9,308 nucleotides of DNA from the NCBI GenBank assembly GCA_016214425.1, contig JACRON010000177.1:1-9308 (forward strand), written 5' to 3'. The translations under genes and the position numbers were made by a program. Every line of letters begins with the position of its first letter. The first letter of the stretch is position 1. The stretch comes from Nitrospirota bacterium. GTDB taxonomy: Bacteria > Nitrospirota > CAKKRA01 > 9FT-COMBO-42-15. The notes beneath the pieces were generated by a model. That model saw only the letters and a program-made list of their open reading frames with translations. It did not search any database and was not told the DNA's origin. Below, one piece after another: positions 1 to 5,779 of the stretch.

Positions 1-1
1 T

Positions 2-919
2 GTGGCTCAACTCTTTCCAAATCTGAAAGAAAAAACTGACCTATGCTTTGAAAAGAACAATCCAGCGCTTATTTCAAAAAAGGCAGATTTTATCTTCCTC
101 TGTCTTCCCCACTGCGCTGCAATGGATTCTGCAAAGGCATATTTAAAATACGGCAAAAAGGTGGTTGATTTAAGCGCAGATTTCAGGCTTAAAGATTATA
201 AGATATATGAAAAGTGGTATAAGGAGAAACATACTGCAAAGGACTTGCTTAAAAGAGCAGTTTACGGCCTGCCAGAGCTTTATAGGGATAAGATAAAAAA
301 GGCAGTTCTTGTTGCAAATCCCGGATGCTATCCAACATCTGCAATACTCGCCATTGCGCCATTACTAAAAAGCAAATGGGCAAAGGGAGTAGATTTGCCA
401 ATCATAATTGACTCAAAGTCCGGTGTGTCAGGCGCTGGAAGGGGCGCAGAGGCTGCATATCTTTTTACAGAGGCAAATGAGAGTGTGCGGGCGTATAAGA
501 TTGGCACGCATCGGCACACGCCAGAGATAGAGCAGGAATTGAGCAAGGCTGCTGACAAAAATATCAAGGTCTCGTTTACACCGCATCTGATACCGATGAA
601 CAGGGGAATATTGAGCACGATTTATATAAAAAAGAGGATTGATGTAAAGGCGCTTCTATTACATTACAAAGGCTTTTATGAGAATGAGCCATTTGTGCGG
701 GTTCTTGATTCAGGCGCACTGCCTGATACAAAAAATGTTCGGGGTTCAAATATCTGTGAGATAGGGGTTGTTGAGGATAAAAGGATTGGGATGATAGTTA
801 TTGTATCTGCCATTGATAATCTAATAAAAGGCGCCTCTGGCCAGGCAATACAGAATATGAATATAATGATGGGATTTGATGAGGAGTGCGGGCTTAATCT
901 GCTGCCTGTGTTTCCGTAA
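2..919 (+). CDS. argC: N-acetyl-gamma-glutamyl-phosphate reductase (ArgC), 5'-truncated by window edge
   Basis: ArgC catalyses the NADPH-dependent reduction of N-acetylglutamyl phosphate to N-acetylglutamate semialdehyde, the third step of arginine synthesis, in the cytoplasm. The 305 visible residues contain the catalytic-cysteine motif NPGCYPT (Cys109 in this numbering), the ArgC signatures PHCAA and DLSADFRL before it, the DSKSGVSGAGR segment, and the HRHTPEI histidine motif near residues 170-176. The reading frame is open from the first bases, and the family is usually about 340-350 residues. Roughly the first 40 residues (the GxTGxxG nucleotide-binding start) therefore lie outside the window, and the GTG at position 2 is an internal valine rather than a start. 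The C-terminal GASGQAIQNMN motif is intact and the gene ends with TAA at 917-919. The next arginine gene, argJ, lies downstream on the same strand, separated by about 200 bp of palindromic repeats. Confidence 0.95.
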   Translation: MAQLFPNLKEKTDLCFEKNNPALISKKADFIFLCLPHCAAMDSAKAYLKYGKKVVDLSADFRLKDYKIYEKWYKEKHTAKDLLKRAVYGLPELYRDKIKKAVLVANPGCYPTSAILAIAPLLKSKWAKGVDLPIIIDSKSGVSGAGRGAEAAYLFTEANESVRAYKIGTHRHTPEIEQELSKAADKNIKVSFTPHLIPMNRGILSTIYIKKRIDVKALLLHYKGFYENEPFVRVLDSGALPDTKNVRGSNICEIGVVEDKRIGMIVIVSAIDNLIKGASGQAIQNMNIMMGFDEECGLNLLPVFP

Positions 920-930
920 TCCCCCTGTGT

Positions 931-949
931 CCCCCTTTAGTAAAGGGGG
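931..949. repeat. Perfect palindrome CCCCCTTTA-G-TAAAGGGGG
   Basis: Nine-base perfect arms (931-939 and 941-949) flank a single G, starting 12 bp after the argC stop. It is preceded by CCCCCTGTGT. There is no T-run after the stem, so it is not a typical intrinsic terminator, although it could slow polymerase or protect the argC mRNA 3' end. It resembles the short dispersed palindromes found between genes in many environmental bacterial genomes; only one copy is in this window. Confidence 0.6.
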
Positions 950-967
950 AATAGAGGAATCCAAAGA

Positions 968-988
968 GGGCGAGGCAACGCCTCGCCC
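968..988. repeat. Palindrome GGGCGAGGC-AAC-GCCTCGCCC
   Basis: Perfect 9-bp GC-rich arms (968-976, 980-988) with a 3-base AAC loop, followed by CCTACA. Its sequence is unrelated to the palindromes on either side. It has the form of a widely dispersed intergenic hairpin (GGCGAGG.../...CCTCGCC followed by CCTAC). No gene is encoded here; the reading frame that crosses it is a by-product of the repeats. Confidence 0.6.
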
Positions 989-1041
989 CTACATAAAAAA
1001 CAAATGCCATATCTCCATGCAGGAGAGGTATAAACATATTA

Positions 1042-1113
1042 CCCTCTCCCCTTACGGGAGAGACACAAAAGCACTTCCCTCTCCCCTTGCGGGAGAGGGT
1101 TAGGGTGAGGGGT
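1042..1113 (+). repeat. REP-like double-hairpin element, copy 1
   Basis: Two related stem-loops lie in tandem: CTCTCCC-cttac-GGGAGAG (1044-1062), then CCCTCTCCC-cttgc-GGGAGAGGG (1077-1099). They are followed by the tail TTAGGGTGAGGGGT (1100-1113). A second copy with the same tail in inverse orientation lies at 8443-8531. The two-hairpin organisation resembles REP/BIME-type elements, which can be mobilised by RAYT transposases. No such transposase gene is in the window, so that link is inference. The tail reaches to within 9 bases of the argJ start. Confidence 0.75.
1108..1112 (+). promoter_or_regulatory. Probable ribosome binding site of argJ, contributed by the repeat tail
   Basis: AGGGG lies 10 nt before the argJ ATG at 1123 and is the only Shine-Dalgarno-like sequence there. 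It is part of the repeat tail TGAGGGGT, so the repeat insertion appears to have supplied or replaced the argJ ribosome binding site. The upstream stem (1077-1099) lies just outside the likely ribosome footprint and might modulate access. Confidence 0.45.
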
Positions 1114-1122
1114 TATTATATA

Positions 1123-2427
1123 ATGAAAGAACTTTCTGGCGGCATAACTGCTGTCCCGGGCTTTCTTGCCTCAGGGGTTTATGCAGGGATAAAAAAGGTT
1201 GAGAAAAAAGACCTTGCCTTGATTTTTTCAGAGCGGCCCTGTAGCGCAGCCATGACAATAACAGCCAATGAAATAAAGGGCGCGCCGCTTCTTATTAATC
1301 AAAAACATATAAAAAAGGGTGCGGGACAGGCGGTTGCTGTCAATAGCGGCAATGCAAATACATGCACAGGAAAACAGGGTTTACGGGATGCAGAGGAGAT
1401 GGCTATCCTCACTGCAAAGGGATTAAAAATAAAATCCCATCTTGTTTATGTGGCATCAACAGGTGTTATTGGCCAACAGTTACCAATTGATAAGGTAAAA
1501 AGAGGTATTGCTGATGCAACCACAAAACTCAGCAGGGATGGCGGAAGGGATGCAGCAGAGGCAATGATGACTACAGATACCTTCCTGAAAGAAAAGGCTG
1601 TTCAGATAAATATAGGTAAAAAGATTGTTACAATTGGCGGCGTTGCCAAGGGCTCAGGCATGATACACCCAGATATGGCAACCATGCTTGCATTCATTGG
1701 CACAGATGCAAAGATAGCAACAGCGGATTTAAGGAGCGCATTAAAGGATGCAGTAAATAAATCATTTAACATGATTTCAGTTGACGGTGATATGAGCACA
1801 AGCGATATTGCCTTGTGCCTTGCAAATGGTATGTCGGGTATAAAAATTAAAAAGGGCAGTAAAGGATTTATGATTTTTCAGGAGGCATTAACCTATCTTT
1901 GCACACAGCTTGCAAAGATGATTGTTAAAGACGGTGAGGGCGCAACAAAGTTTGTGGAGATAAGGGTTAAAGGCGCAAAGAGTTTTAATGACGCTAAAAA
2001 AATAGGAATGGCAATTGCGAATTCAAATCTTGTAAAGACCGCGCTCTTTGCCTCTGATGCAAACTGGGGCAGGATTATGTGCGCCATCGGCTATTCAGGT
2101 GTTAAAGTAAACACTGGTAAGATAGATCTCTTTTTTAATAATGTAAAAATGGTTGGCAATGGAATCGGTCTCGGCATAGATGTTGAAAGGGAGGCAACAG
2201 AGGTGTTAAAACAACCTCGTCTTTCCTATCCATACTGCCAATGCAATAACAACCTTCCTGTCTATTGTCTTTGCCTCTTCAAGTGTCTCTGCATCAGCAA
2301 TGGTAATATAGTCTATCTTTGCGAGTTTCTCTGCCTCAATAATCTTTTGCATGCTGCCGATAATCTTAGCACTGCCTCGTTCACCACTTTTTATCATCTC
2401 CTCTGCCTTTGTCAAAGACCTGTATAA
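1123..2427 (+). CDS. argJ: Glutamate N-acetyltransferase/ornithine acetyltransferase (ArgJ) with its C-terminus replaced by antisense panC sequence
   Basis: ArgJ transfers the acetyl group from N-acetylornithine to glutamate, and in some bacteria also uses acetyl-CoA, closing the acetyl cycle of arginine synthesis. The start at 1123 (MKELSGGITAVPGF) is chosen because it matches the family N-terminus. The in-frame start at 1087 would lie in the repeat and add a repeat-encoded leader (RERVRVRG). Visible motifs are NSGNANTCTG, STGVIG, and the self-cleavage motif KGSGMIHPDMATML, whose Thr187 is the expected N-terminal nucleophile of the beta chain. Later come GDMSTSD and NWGRIMCAIGYSG. Homology runs to about residue 364 (GIDVEREATEVLKQ). 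The usual last 35-40 residues, ending in an NADYRT-like motif that contributes Asn and Thr to the substrate site, are absent. The frame instead continues about 70 Cys/Leu-rich codons antisense to panC and stops at 2425-2427. The ArgJ identity is certain; activity of this form is doubtful. Confidence 0.9.
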   Translation: MKELSGGITAVPGFLASGVYAGIKKVEKKDLALIFSERPCSAAMTITANEIKGAPLLINQKHIKKGAGQAVAVNSGNANTCTGKQGLRDAEEMAILTAKGLKIKSHLVYVASTGVIGQQLPIDKVKRGIADATTKLSRDGGRDAAEAMMTTDTFLKEKAVQINIGKKIVTIGGVAKGSGMIHPDMATMLAFIGTDAKIATADLRSALKDAVNKSFNMISVDGDMSTSDIALCLANGMSGIKIKKGSKGFMIFQEALTYLCTQLAKMIVKDGEGATKFVEIRVKGAKSFNDAKKIGMAIANSNLVKTALFASDANWGRIMCAIGYSGVKVNTGKIDLFFNNVKMVGNGIGLGIDVEREATEVLKQPRLSYPYCQCNNNLPVYCLCLFKCLCISNGNIVYLCEFLCLNNLLHAADNLSTASFTTFYHLLCLCQRPV

Positions 2428-3030
2428 ACATGCGGCTGCCTTTCTCTCTTCTTCATTTAGATAAAAATTTCTGGAGCTCATTGCAGGGCCGTCAGACTCT
2501 CTTACTGTAGGAAGGACTTCTATATCAATATCCATGTTCAAATCAGCAGCCATCCTTTTTATTATCACTGTCTGCTGATAATCTTTCTGGCCAAAGAATG
2601 CCTTGTCAGGCTTTACAATATTAAAGAGCTTTGCCACAATGGTTGCAACGCCCCTGAAATGCCCTGGCCTTGATGCGCCGCACATCACATCTGTTATCTT
2701 TTCTACATTAACATAGGTGATATAATTTTCAGGATATATCTCTGAGGCAGGAGGGATAAACAGGATATCAACGCCAGCTTCTAAACACTTGCGCTTATCG
2801 CCTTCCATATCGCGTGGATAGGCATTGAAGTCCTCTTTTGGCCCGAACTGCGTGGGATTAACAAAGATGCTTACAACAACCACATCAGTAACCTTTTTTG
2901 CAAACCTCATCAGACTTAAGTGGCCTTCATGAAGAAAGCCCATTGTAGGGATAAAACCGATTGTCTTTTTCTGCGCCTTGATTTCTTTGATAGTGCTTGA
3001 TAGGCTTTTTATATTATCAAAGGCCTGCAT
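2206..3030 (-). CDS. panC: Pantothenate synthetase (pantoate-beta-alanine ligase)
   Basis: PanC joins pantoate and beta-alanine using ATP through a pantoyl-adenylate, giving pantothenate for CoA synthesis. The 274-residue protein is near the usual length of about 280. It shows PTMGFLHEGHLSL with the HxxH nucleotide-binding histidines (His34, His37), FVNPTQFGPKED (57-67), GHFRGVATIVAKLF (123-136), GQKDYQQ (147-153), the KMSKS-like MSSRN (184-188) and the terminal GKTRLF. The ATG at 3028-3030 fits the family N-terminus, but no clear Shine-Dalgarno precedes it. A weak leftward promoter is possible (TTGCTT at 3070-3065 and TATCAT at 3048-3043 on the minus strand, 16-bp spacing). The gene converges on argJ. 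Its stop TAA (2208-2206) lies inside the argJ frame, and the usual last few residues after GKTRL are shortened. Both 3' ends may therefore have been altered by one junction. No panB or panD is visible. Confidence 0.95.
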   Translation of the reverse strand: MQAFDNIKSLSSTIKEIKAQKKTIGFIPTMGFLHEGHLSLMRFAKKVTDVVVVSIFVNPTQFGPKEDFNAYPRDMEGDKRKCLEAGVDILFIPPASEIYPENYITYVNVEKITDVMCGASRPGHFRGVATIVAKLFNIVKPDKAFFGQKDYQQTVIIKRMAADLNMDIDIEVLPTVRESDGPAMSSRNFYLNEEERKAAACLYRSLTKAEEMIKSGERGSAKIIGSMQKIIEAEKLAKIDYITIADAETLEEAKTIDRKVVIALAVWIGKTRLF

Positions 3031-3092
3031 GGAAATAATCTTATGATATTTTCAAGACAATGGCAAGCAATTCATGAACTTTAATTTTGCAA

Positions 3093-3121
3093 TTGACCCC
3101 AATAGCTTTCATGGCTATAAT
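3093..3121 (+). promoter_or_regulatory. Near-consensus sigma70 promoter for the selenoprotein-sixA operon
   Basis: TTGACC (3093-3098) and a perfect TATAAT (3116-3121) are separated by 17 bp, the optimal spacing. Transcription would start near 3128, leaving a leader of about 24 nt before the ATG at 3152. It lies in the divergent region between panC and the selenoprotein gene and is the strongest promoter-like sequence I found in the window. Its fit supports the view that the short TGA-containing gene is expressed rather than a decayed remnant. Confidence 0.7.
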
Positions 3122-3140
3122 GCTTTATCAAATAATATAT

Positions 3141-3146
3141 AGGGGG
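3141..3146 (+). promoter_or_regulatory. Ribosome binding site of the selenoprotein gene
   Basis: AGGGGG ends 5 nt before the ATG at 3152. Together with the promoter just upstream it fixes the start of the selenoprotein gene, which ordinary ORF calling does not find. Confidence 0.6.
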
Positions 3147-3151
3147 CCATC

Positions 3152-3367
3152 ATGGCAGAACAAATCATAATCTACGGCAAGCACGGCTGACCATATACTG
3201 AAAGAGCCAGGTCGGCTTATGGTGATAAGGCAATATACTATGATGTTAAGGAAGACAAGGAAAAAATGGCAGAGATGCTAAAATTTTCTAATGGCGCTGA
3301 AAGGGTACCAGTTATTGTAGAAGGCGATAAGGTAACCATTGGCTGCGGCGGCACATGAGGAGTGTAA
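3152..3367 (+). CDS. UXX-star type glutaredoxin-like selenoprotein with two selenocysteines
   Basis: A 71-residue product is obtained if the TGA codons at 3188-3190 and 3356-3358 are read as selenocysteine; the true stop is TAA at 3365-3367. It begins MAEQIIIYGKHG and continues U13-Pro-Tyr-Thr, a glutaredoxin-type active site with Sec for the first Cys and Thr for the second. Next come a helix (ERARSAYG), a beta strand (AIYYDV), a helix, and VPVIVEGDKV with the expected cis-proline (Pro53). It ends GCGGTUGV, so U69 lies two residues before the stop, the feature that names the UXX-star family. Cys65 could partner U69. Coding-type sequence continues unbroken on both sides of each TGA, and a bSECIS-like hairpin follows each. 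The promoter and ribosome binding site are good. The sixA gene starts 35 nt downstream, probably on the same mRNA. The likely role is a thiol/selenol oxidoreductase; substrate unknown. Expression needs SelA, SelB, SelC and SelD encoded elsewhere. The alternative, a dead glutaredoxin gene, is less likely. Confidence 0.88.
3191..3222 (+). promoter_or_regulatory. Bacterial SECIS element for the first selenocysteine codon
   Basis: Immediately after the TGA at 3188-3190, a lower stem CCAT/ATGG (3191-3194 with 3219-3222) and an upper stem GAGCC/GGCTT (3204-3208 with 3214-3218, including one G-U pair) enclose the apical loop AGGTC (3209-3213). A one-sided bulge (3195-3203) separates the stems. The loop begins 18 nt after the TGA and has a G in its first two bases. 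This fits the usual bSECIS rules recognised by SelB, and the loop resembles the AGGUC-containing loop of E. coli fdhF. The element is also coding. Confidence 0.75.
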
Positions 3368-3368
3368 T

Positions 3369-3387
3369 TACTGGCAGGCTGCCAGTA
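3369..3387 (+). promoter_or_regulatory. Bacterial SECIS element for the second selenocysteine codon, in the 3' UTR
   Basis: A 7-bp perfect stem TACTGGC/GCCAGTA (3369-3375 with 3381-3387) closes the loop AGGCT (3376-3380). The loop begins 17 nt after the TGA at 3356-3358, almost the same distance as for the first element, and again starts AGG. The hairpin falls just past the TAA stop, so it is free of coding constraint. No T-run follows, so a simple terminator is unlikely. Its lower part is close to the sixA start at 3403. Confidence 0.72.
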
Positions 3388-3402
3388 TTGTAGAGAAAAA
3401 AT

Positions 3403-3867
3403 ATGAACCTTTACCTCATAAGACACGCAGATGCAAAAAGCGAGCAAGAGGATATCCTGCGGCCGCTTTCTGAAAATGGCCTGCAGGAGATTAAGAAGGT
3501 AGCAGATCATCTATCTCTATTGAATCTTTCTATTGACCAGATATTCCACAGCACAAAACTCAGGGCAAAGCAAACAGCAGATGTCCTAACTGAAAAGCTG
3601 AAGCCTGCAAAGGGCATCTCAGAGGCAAAAGACCTTAGCCCTCAGGATGACCCAAGGATATGGGCAGAAAGGTTAAACGAGGTCTTTGACAACATAATGC
3701 TCGTCGGACACCTTCCCCATCTTGAGATGCTCACATCACTGCTCCTATCAGGTGATATGGATAAGGATATCGTCTCATTTCCAACAGCAGGCATTGCCTG
3801 CCTTGAAAGGGATGATGAAGGGATATGGTCATTGCAATGGATGATAACATCTGAAATAATTGTTTAG
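3403..3867 (+). CDS. sixA: SixA-type phosphohistidine phosphatase
   Basis: This 154-residue protein belongs to the histidine phosphatase (phosphoglycerate mutase-like) superfamily, SixA branch (E. coli SixA is 161 residues). The N-terminal LIRHADA carries Arg7 and the phosphate-accepting His8. RPLSENG (20-26) and HSTKLRAKQTADV (49-61) supply the second active-site arginine region. LVGHLPHLEML (100-110) carries the second catalytic histidine, His103. No signal peptide or membrane segment is seen, so it should act in the cytoplasm. Known members remove phosphate from histidine in HPt domains of two-component phosphorelays or in PTS proteins such as NPr; the substrate here cannot be told. It follows the selenoprotein gene by 35 nt and precedes the STAS/HATPase gene by 5 nt, so it is very probably co-transcribed with both. 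The ribosome binding site is weak (GAGA at 3393-3396). Confidence 0.85.
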   Translation: MNLYLIRHADAKSEQEDILRPLSENGLQEIKKVADHLSLLNLSIDQIFHSTKLRAKQTADVLTEKLKPAKGISEAKDLSPQDDPRIWAERLNEVFDNIMLVGHLPHLEMLTSLLLSGDMDKDIVSFPTAGIACLERDDEGIWSLQWMITSEIIV

Positions 3868-3872
3868 ATACT

Positions 3873-4715
3873 ATGATGCAGATTACAGAGGATAGCTTTG
3901 AACATGTCCTAAACAACATTCAAGGCTTATCAATAATAGACCTCAAGGAAGCGGCCTTTGTTGACCCCTATGGCATGGTGGGGCTCCTTGAGATAGGCGA
4001 GCTTTTAAAATCAGATGGCATTAAAAAGCCGCTCCTCCTTCCAGAATCAGAAGAGGTCATAAAATACCTTGAGCGCATGGACTTCTTTAAGTTCGCTGAT
4101 AAATACTTTAGCCTTGAGCCAGCGAAACCGCAGATTTCAGAAAAATATCGGAGAAGTTCTTATTCTGATGTCCTGCTTGAGATTACACCAATAGAAAAAT
4201 CAGACGACATTCATTTTATAGTTGGCAAGGTCAAAGGCCGCGCCCATGCAATACTTGCAAAACACCTTCACTATGATGAAAGGGCAATAAACGGTTTTAT
4301 CGTAGCCCTCTCTGAGGTGTGCCAGAACATAATTGAGCACAGCGAAAATAAGGGCTTTGTAGGCATTCAGAAATACCACTTCCAGAATTTAAATAAAAAT
4401 GTTGTAAAAATCGCTGTTATGGATATTGGCATAGGCTTTAAAAAATCCCTCTCCGGCCGTTTTTCAATTAAAAATGATTTTGATGCAATAGAAAAGGCAT
4501 TACTTCACGGCGCTTCAAGATATGCAGATGAAGGCAGGGGACATGGCTTGGCTGCTGTCAGGAGATTTGTTAATCAATGGAACGGCAGGCTCTCTATACG
4601 CTCTGGCACAGCAAGGCTTTCAATCATACCTGATTGGTCGCGGGGAAGAGAGAAGGAAACTAACCTCACCCATTTCCCAGGCTCACAGATAAACATTATG
4701 CTGTTAGTGGTTTAA
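3873..4715 (+). CDS. STAS-like domain plus anti-sigma-type HATPase (GHKL) regulator
   Basis: This is a 280-residue cytoplasmic protein with two parts. Residues 1-85 look STAS-like: a strand LSIIDL, then FVDPYGMVGLLEIGELL, and later LLLPESEEVIKYLERMDFF. The spot where anti-anti-sigma factors carry a phosphorylatable serine reads DPYG, so classical serine phosphorylation there is unlikely. Residues 110-250 are a GHKL ATPase: the N-box ALSEVCQNIIEHSEN (145-159, Asn152), the G1 box DIGIGF (184-189) and the G2 box GRGHGLAAVR (221-230). There is no H-box or transmembrane sensor, which favours an RsbW/SpoIIAB-like role over a histidine kinase. The gene starts 5 nt after sixA, implying coupling; the second ATG at 3876 is an alternative start. 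The last 30 residues are not recognised. A partner sigma factor or antagonist is not in the window. Confidence 0.75.
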   Translation: MMQITEDSFEHVLNNIQGLSIIDLKEAAFVDPYGMVGLLEIGELLKSDGIKKPLLLPESEEVIKYLERMDFFKFADKYFSLEPAKPQISEKYRRSSYSDVLLEITPIEKSDDIHFIVGKVKGRAHAILAKHLHYDERAINGFIVALSEVCQNIIEHSENKGFVGIQKYHFQNLNKNVVKIAVMDIGIGFKKSLSGRFSIKNDFDAIEKALLHGASRYADEGRGHGLAAVRRFVNQWNGRLSIRSGTARLSIIPDWSRGREKETNLTHFPGSQINIMLLVV

Positions 4716-4746
4716 GGCTTACAACCAGTCCAGAGGGTAATTAACA

Positions 4747-4781
4747 TACTATCTATAAGGGCACAATAGACATGGATAGTA
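4747..4781. repeat. Inverted repeat TACTATC...GATAGTA between the regulator gene and ribF
   Basis: Perfect 7-bp arms (4747-4753, 4775-4781) are separated by 21 bases in the 134-bp gap before ribF. The arms are AT-rich and the loop is long, so a strong RNA hairpin is unlikely; an operator site is possible but unproven. Otherwise the gap holds no clear terminator and only a poor promoter candidate (TTTACT at 4811-4816, TTAAAT at 4833-4838) close to the ribF start. Confidence 0.25.
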
Positions 4782-4849
4782 ACCCCATTACATAACTATA
4801 TGAAAACCTCTTTACTAAGTCAATCATTTCTGTTAAATTTTAGTATCCT

Positions 4850-5779
4850 ATGAAGATATACAGGGAGATAAAAAACCTTAAGGATGAGCTGAAAAGACCA
4901 ATATTAACCATTGGAAACTTTGACGGGGTGCATCTTGGCCATCAGGCAATATTAAAAAAGATTGTGTCCCGTGCTAAAGAGGCAGGCGGTCATAGTGTTG
5001 TCTTTACCTTTGAGCCTCATCCATTAAAGGTGATTGCGCCTGACAAAGATATAAGACTTATTACATCCTGCGACGAGAGGGTAAGGCTGATTGAGGACGC
5101 GGGCGTGGGTGCTGTAATATGCGCTAATTTTACAAAGGAGTTTGCTGAGCAAAATCCCGATGATTTTGTAAAAAATGTTCTGCATAAGAAGATTGGCGTC
5201 TTTGAGGTATATGTTGGCCATGACTATGCCTTTGGCAAAGACAGAGAAGGGACAATCAGTCATCTAAAGGAGCTTGGCAAAAGATACGGTTTTTATGTTG
5301 GAGTCATTGAGCCTGTTGTAATTGACGGTGCTATTGTCAGCAGCTCCCGCATCAGGCAAATGATATTGGATGGCAATGTGGATAATGCTGCAAAACTCCT
5401 TGGCAGAAATTATGCCTTAAACGGAATGGTTGTTGAAGGCGCGGGGAGAGGCCGCAAGCTCGGTTTTCCTACAGCGAATATTGAGCTTCCTTCTGAGCTG
5501 ATACCTAAGGATGGTGTTTATGCTGTAAAGGTAAAAAAGGGAGATAAAATATATGACGGTGTTGCAAATATTGGAAACAAACCTACCTTCAAAAATGAAA
5601 GATTTGGTGTAGAGGCTTATCTTTTTGGTTTTAACGGGAGCCTTTATAATGAAATGCTTGAAATTGAATTTGTAAAAAGGATCCGCAATGAAATGGCATT
5701 CAGGAATGCAGATGAGCTGATTGCGCACATGAAGGACGATGTATCTGCTGCAAAGGAGATATTAAAATTAAAGGGTTAG
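4850..5779 (+). CDS. ribF: Bifunctional riboflavin kinase/FMN adenylyltransferase (FAD synthetase)
   Basis: RibF phosphorylates riboflavin to FMN and then adenylylates FMN to FAD, in the cytoplasm. The 309-residue length is typical. The N-terminal nucleotidyltransferase domain shows GNFDGVHLGH (22-31, the HxGH-type ATP site), FEPHP (54-58), VGHDYAFGKDREG (122-134) and SSSRIR (164-169). The C-terminal kinase domain starts near 185 and shows GRGRKLGFPTAN (199-210), NIGNKPTF (240-247) and FGVEAYLF (252-259), whose Glu255 is the expected catalytic base. The ATG at 4850 fits the family N-terminus, though no good Shine-Dalgarno precedes it. The final codons overlap by 12 bp the end of the convergent cyclase gene, leaving no room for a terminator between them. 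No flavin riboswitch is seen upstream. Confidence 0.95.
   Translation: MKIYREIKNLKDELKRPILTIGNFDGVHLGHQAILKKIVSRAKEAGGHSVVFTFEPHPLKVIAPDKDIRLITSCDERVRLIEDAGVGAVICANFTKEFAEQNPDDFVKNVLHKKIGVFEVYVGHDYAFGKDREGTISHLKELGKRYGFYVGVIEPVVIDGAIVSSSRIRQMILDGNVDNAAKLLGRNYALNGMVVEGAGRGRKLGFPTANIELPSELIPKDGVYAVKVKKGDKIYDGVANIGNKPTFKNERFGVEAYLFGFNGSLYNEMLEIEFVKRIRNEMAFRNADELIAHMKDDVSAAKEILKLKG

Noticed and set aside
876..1103. 75-codon open frame after argC
   Set aside because: It overlaps the argC end and reads through three palindromic repeats; the protein is repeat-derived.
1087..1122. Upstream in-frame start for argJ
   Set aside because: The added residues (RERVRVRG) are encoded by the palindromic repeat, and the family N-terminus begins at 1123.
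3369..3387. Intrinsic terminator after the selenoprotein gene
   Set aside because: The stem is good but no T-run follows, and sixA starts 16 nt later on the same strand. Its distance from the second TGA fits a SECIS better.
3238..3510. 90-codon open frame antisense to the selenoprotein and sixA
   Set aside because: No recognisable motif. It is the opposite strand of two genes with clear family signatures and signals.
4811..4838. ribF promoter TTTACT-16-TTAAAT
   Set aside because: Poor match, and the transcription start would fall only a few bases before the ATG.
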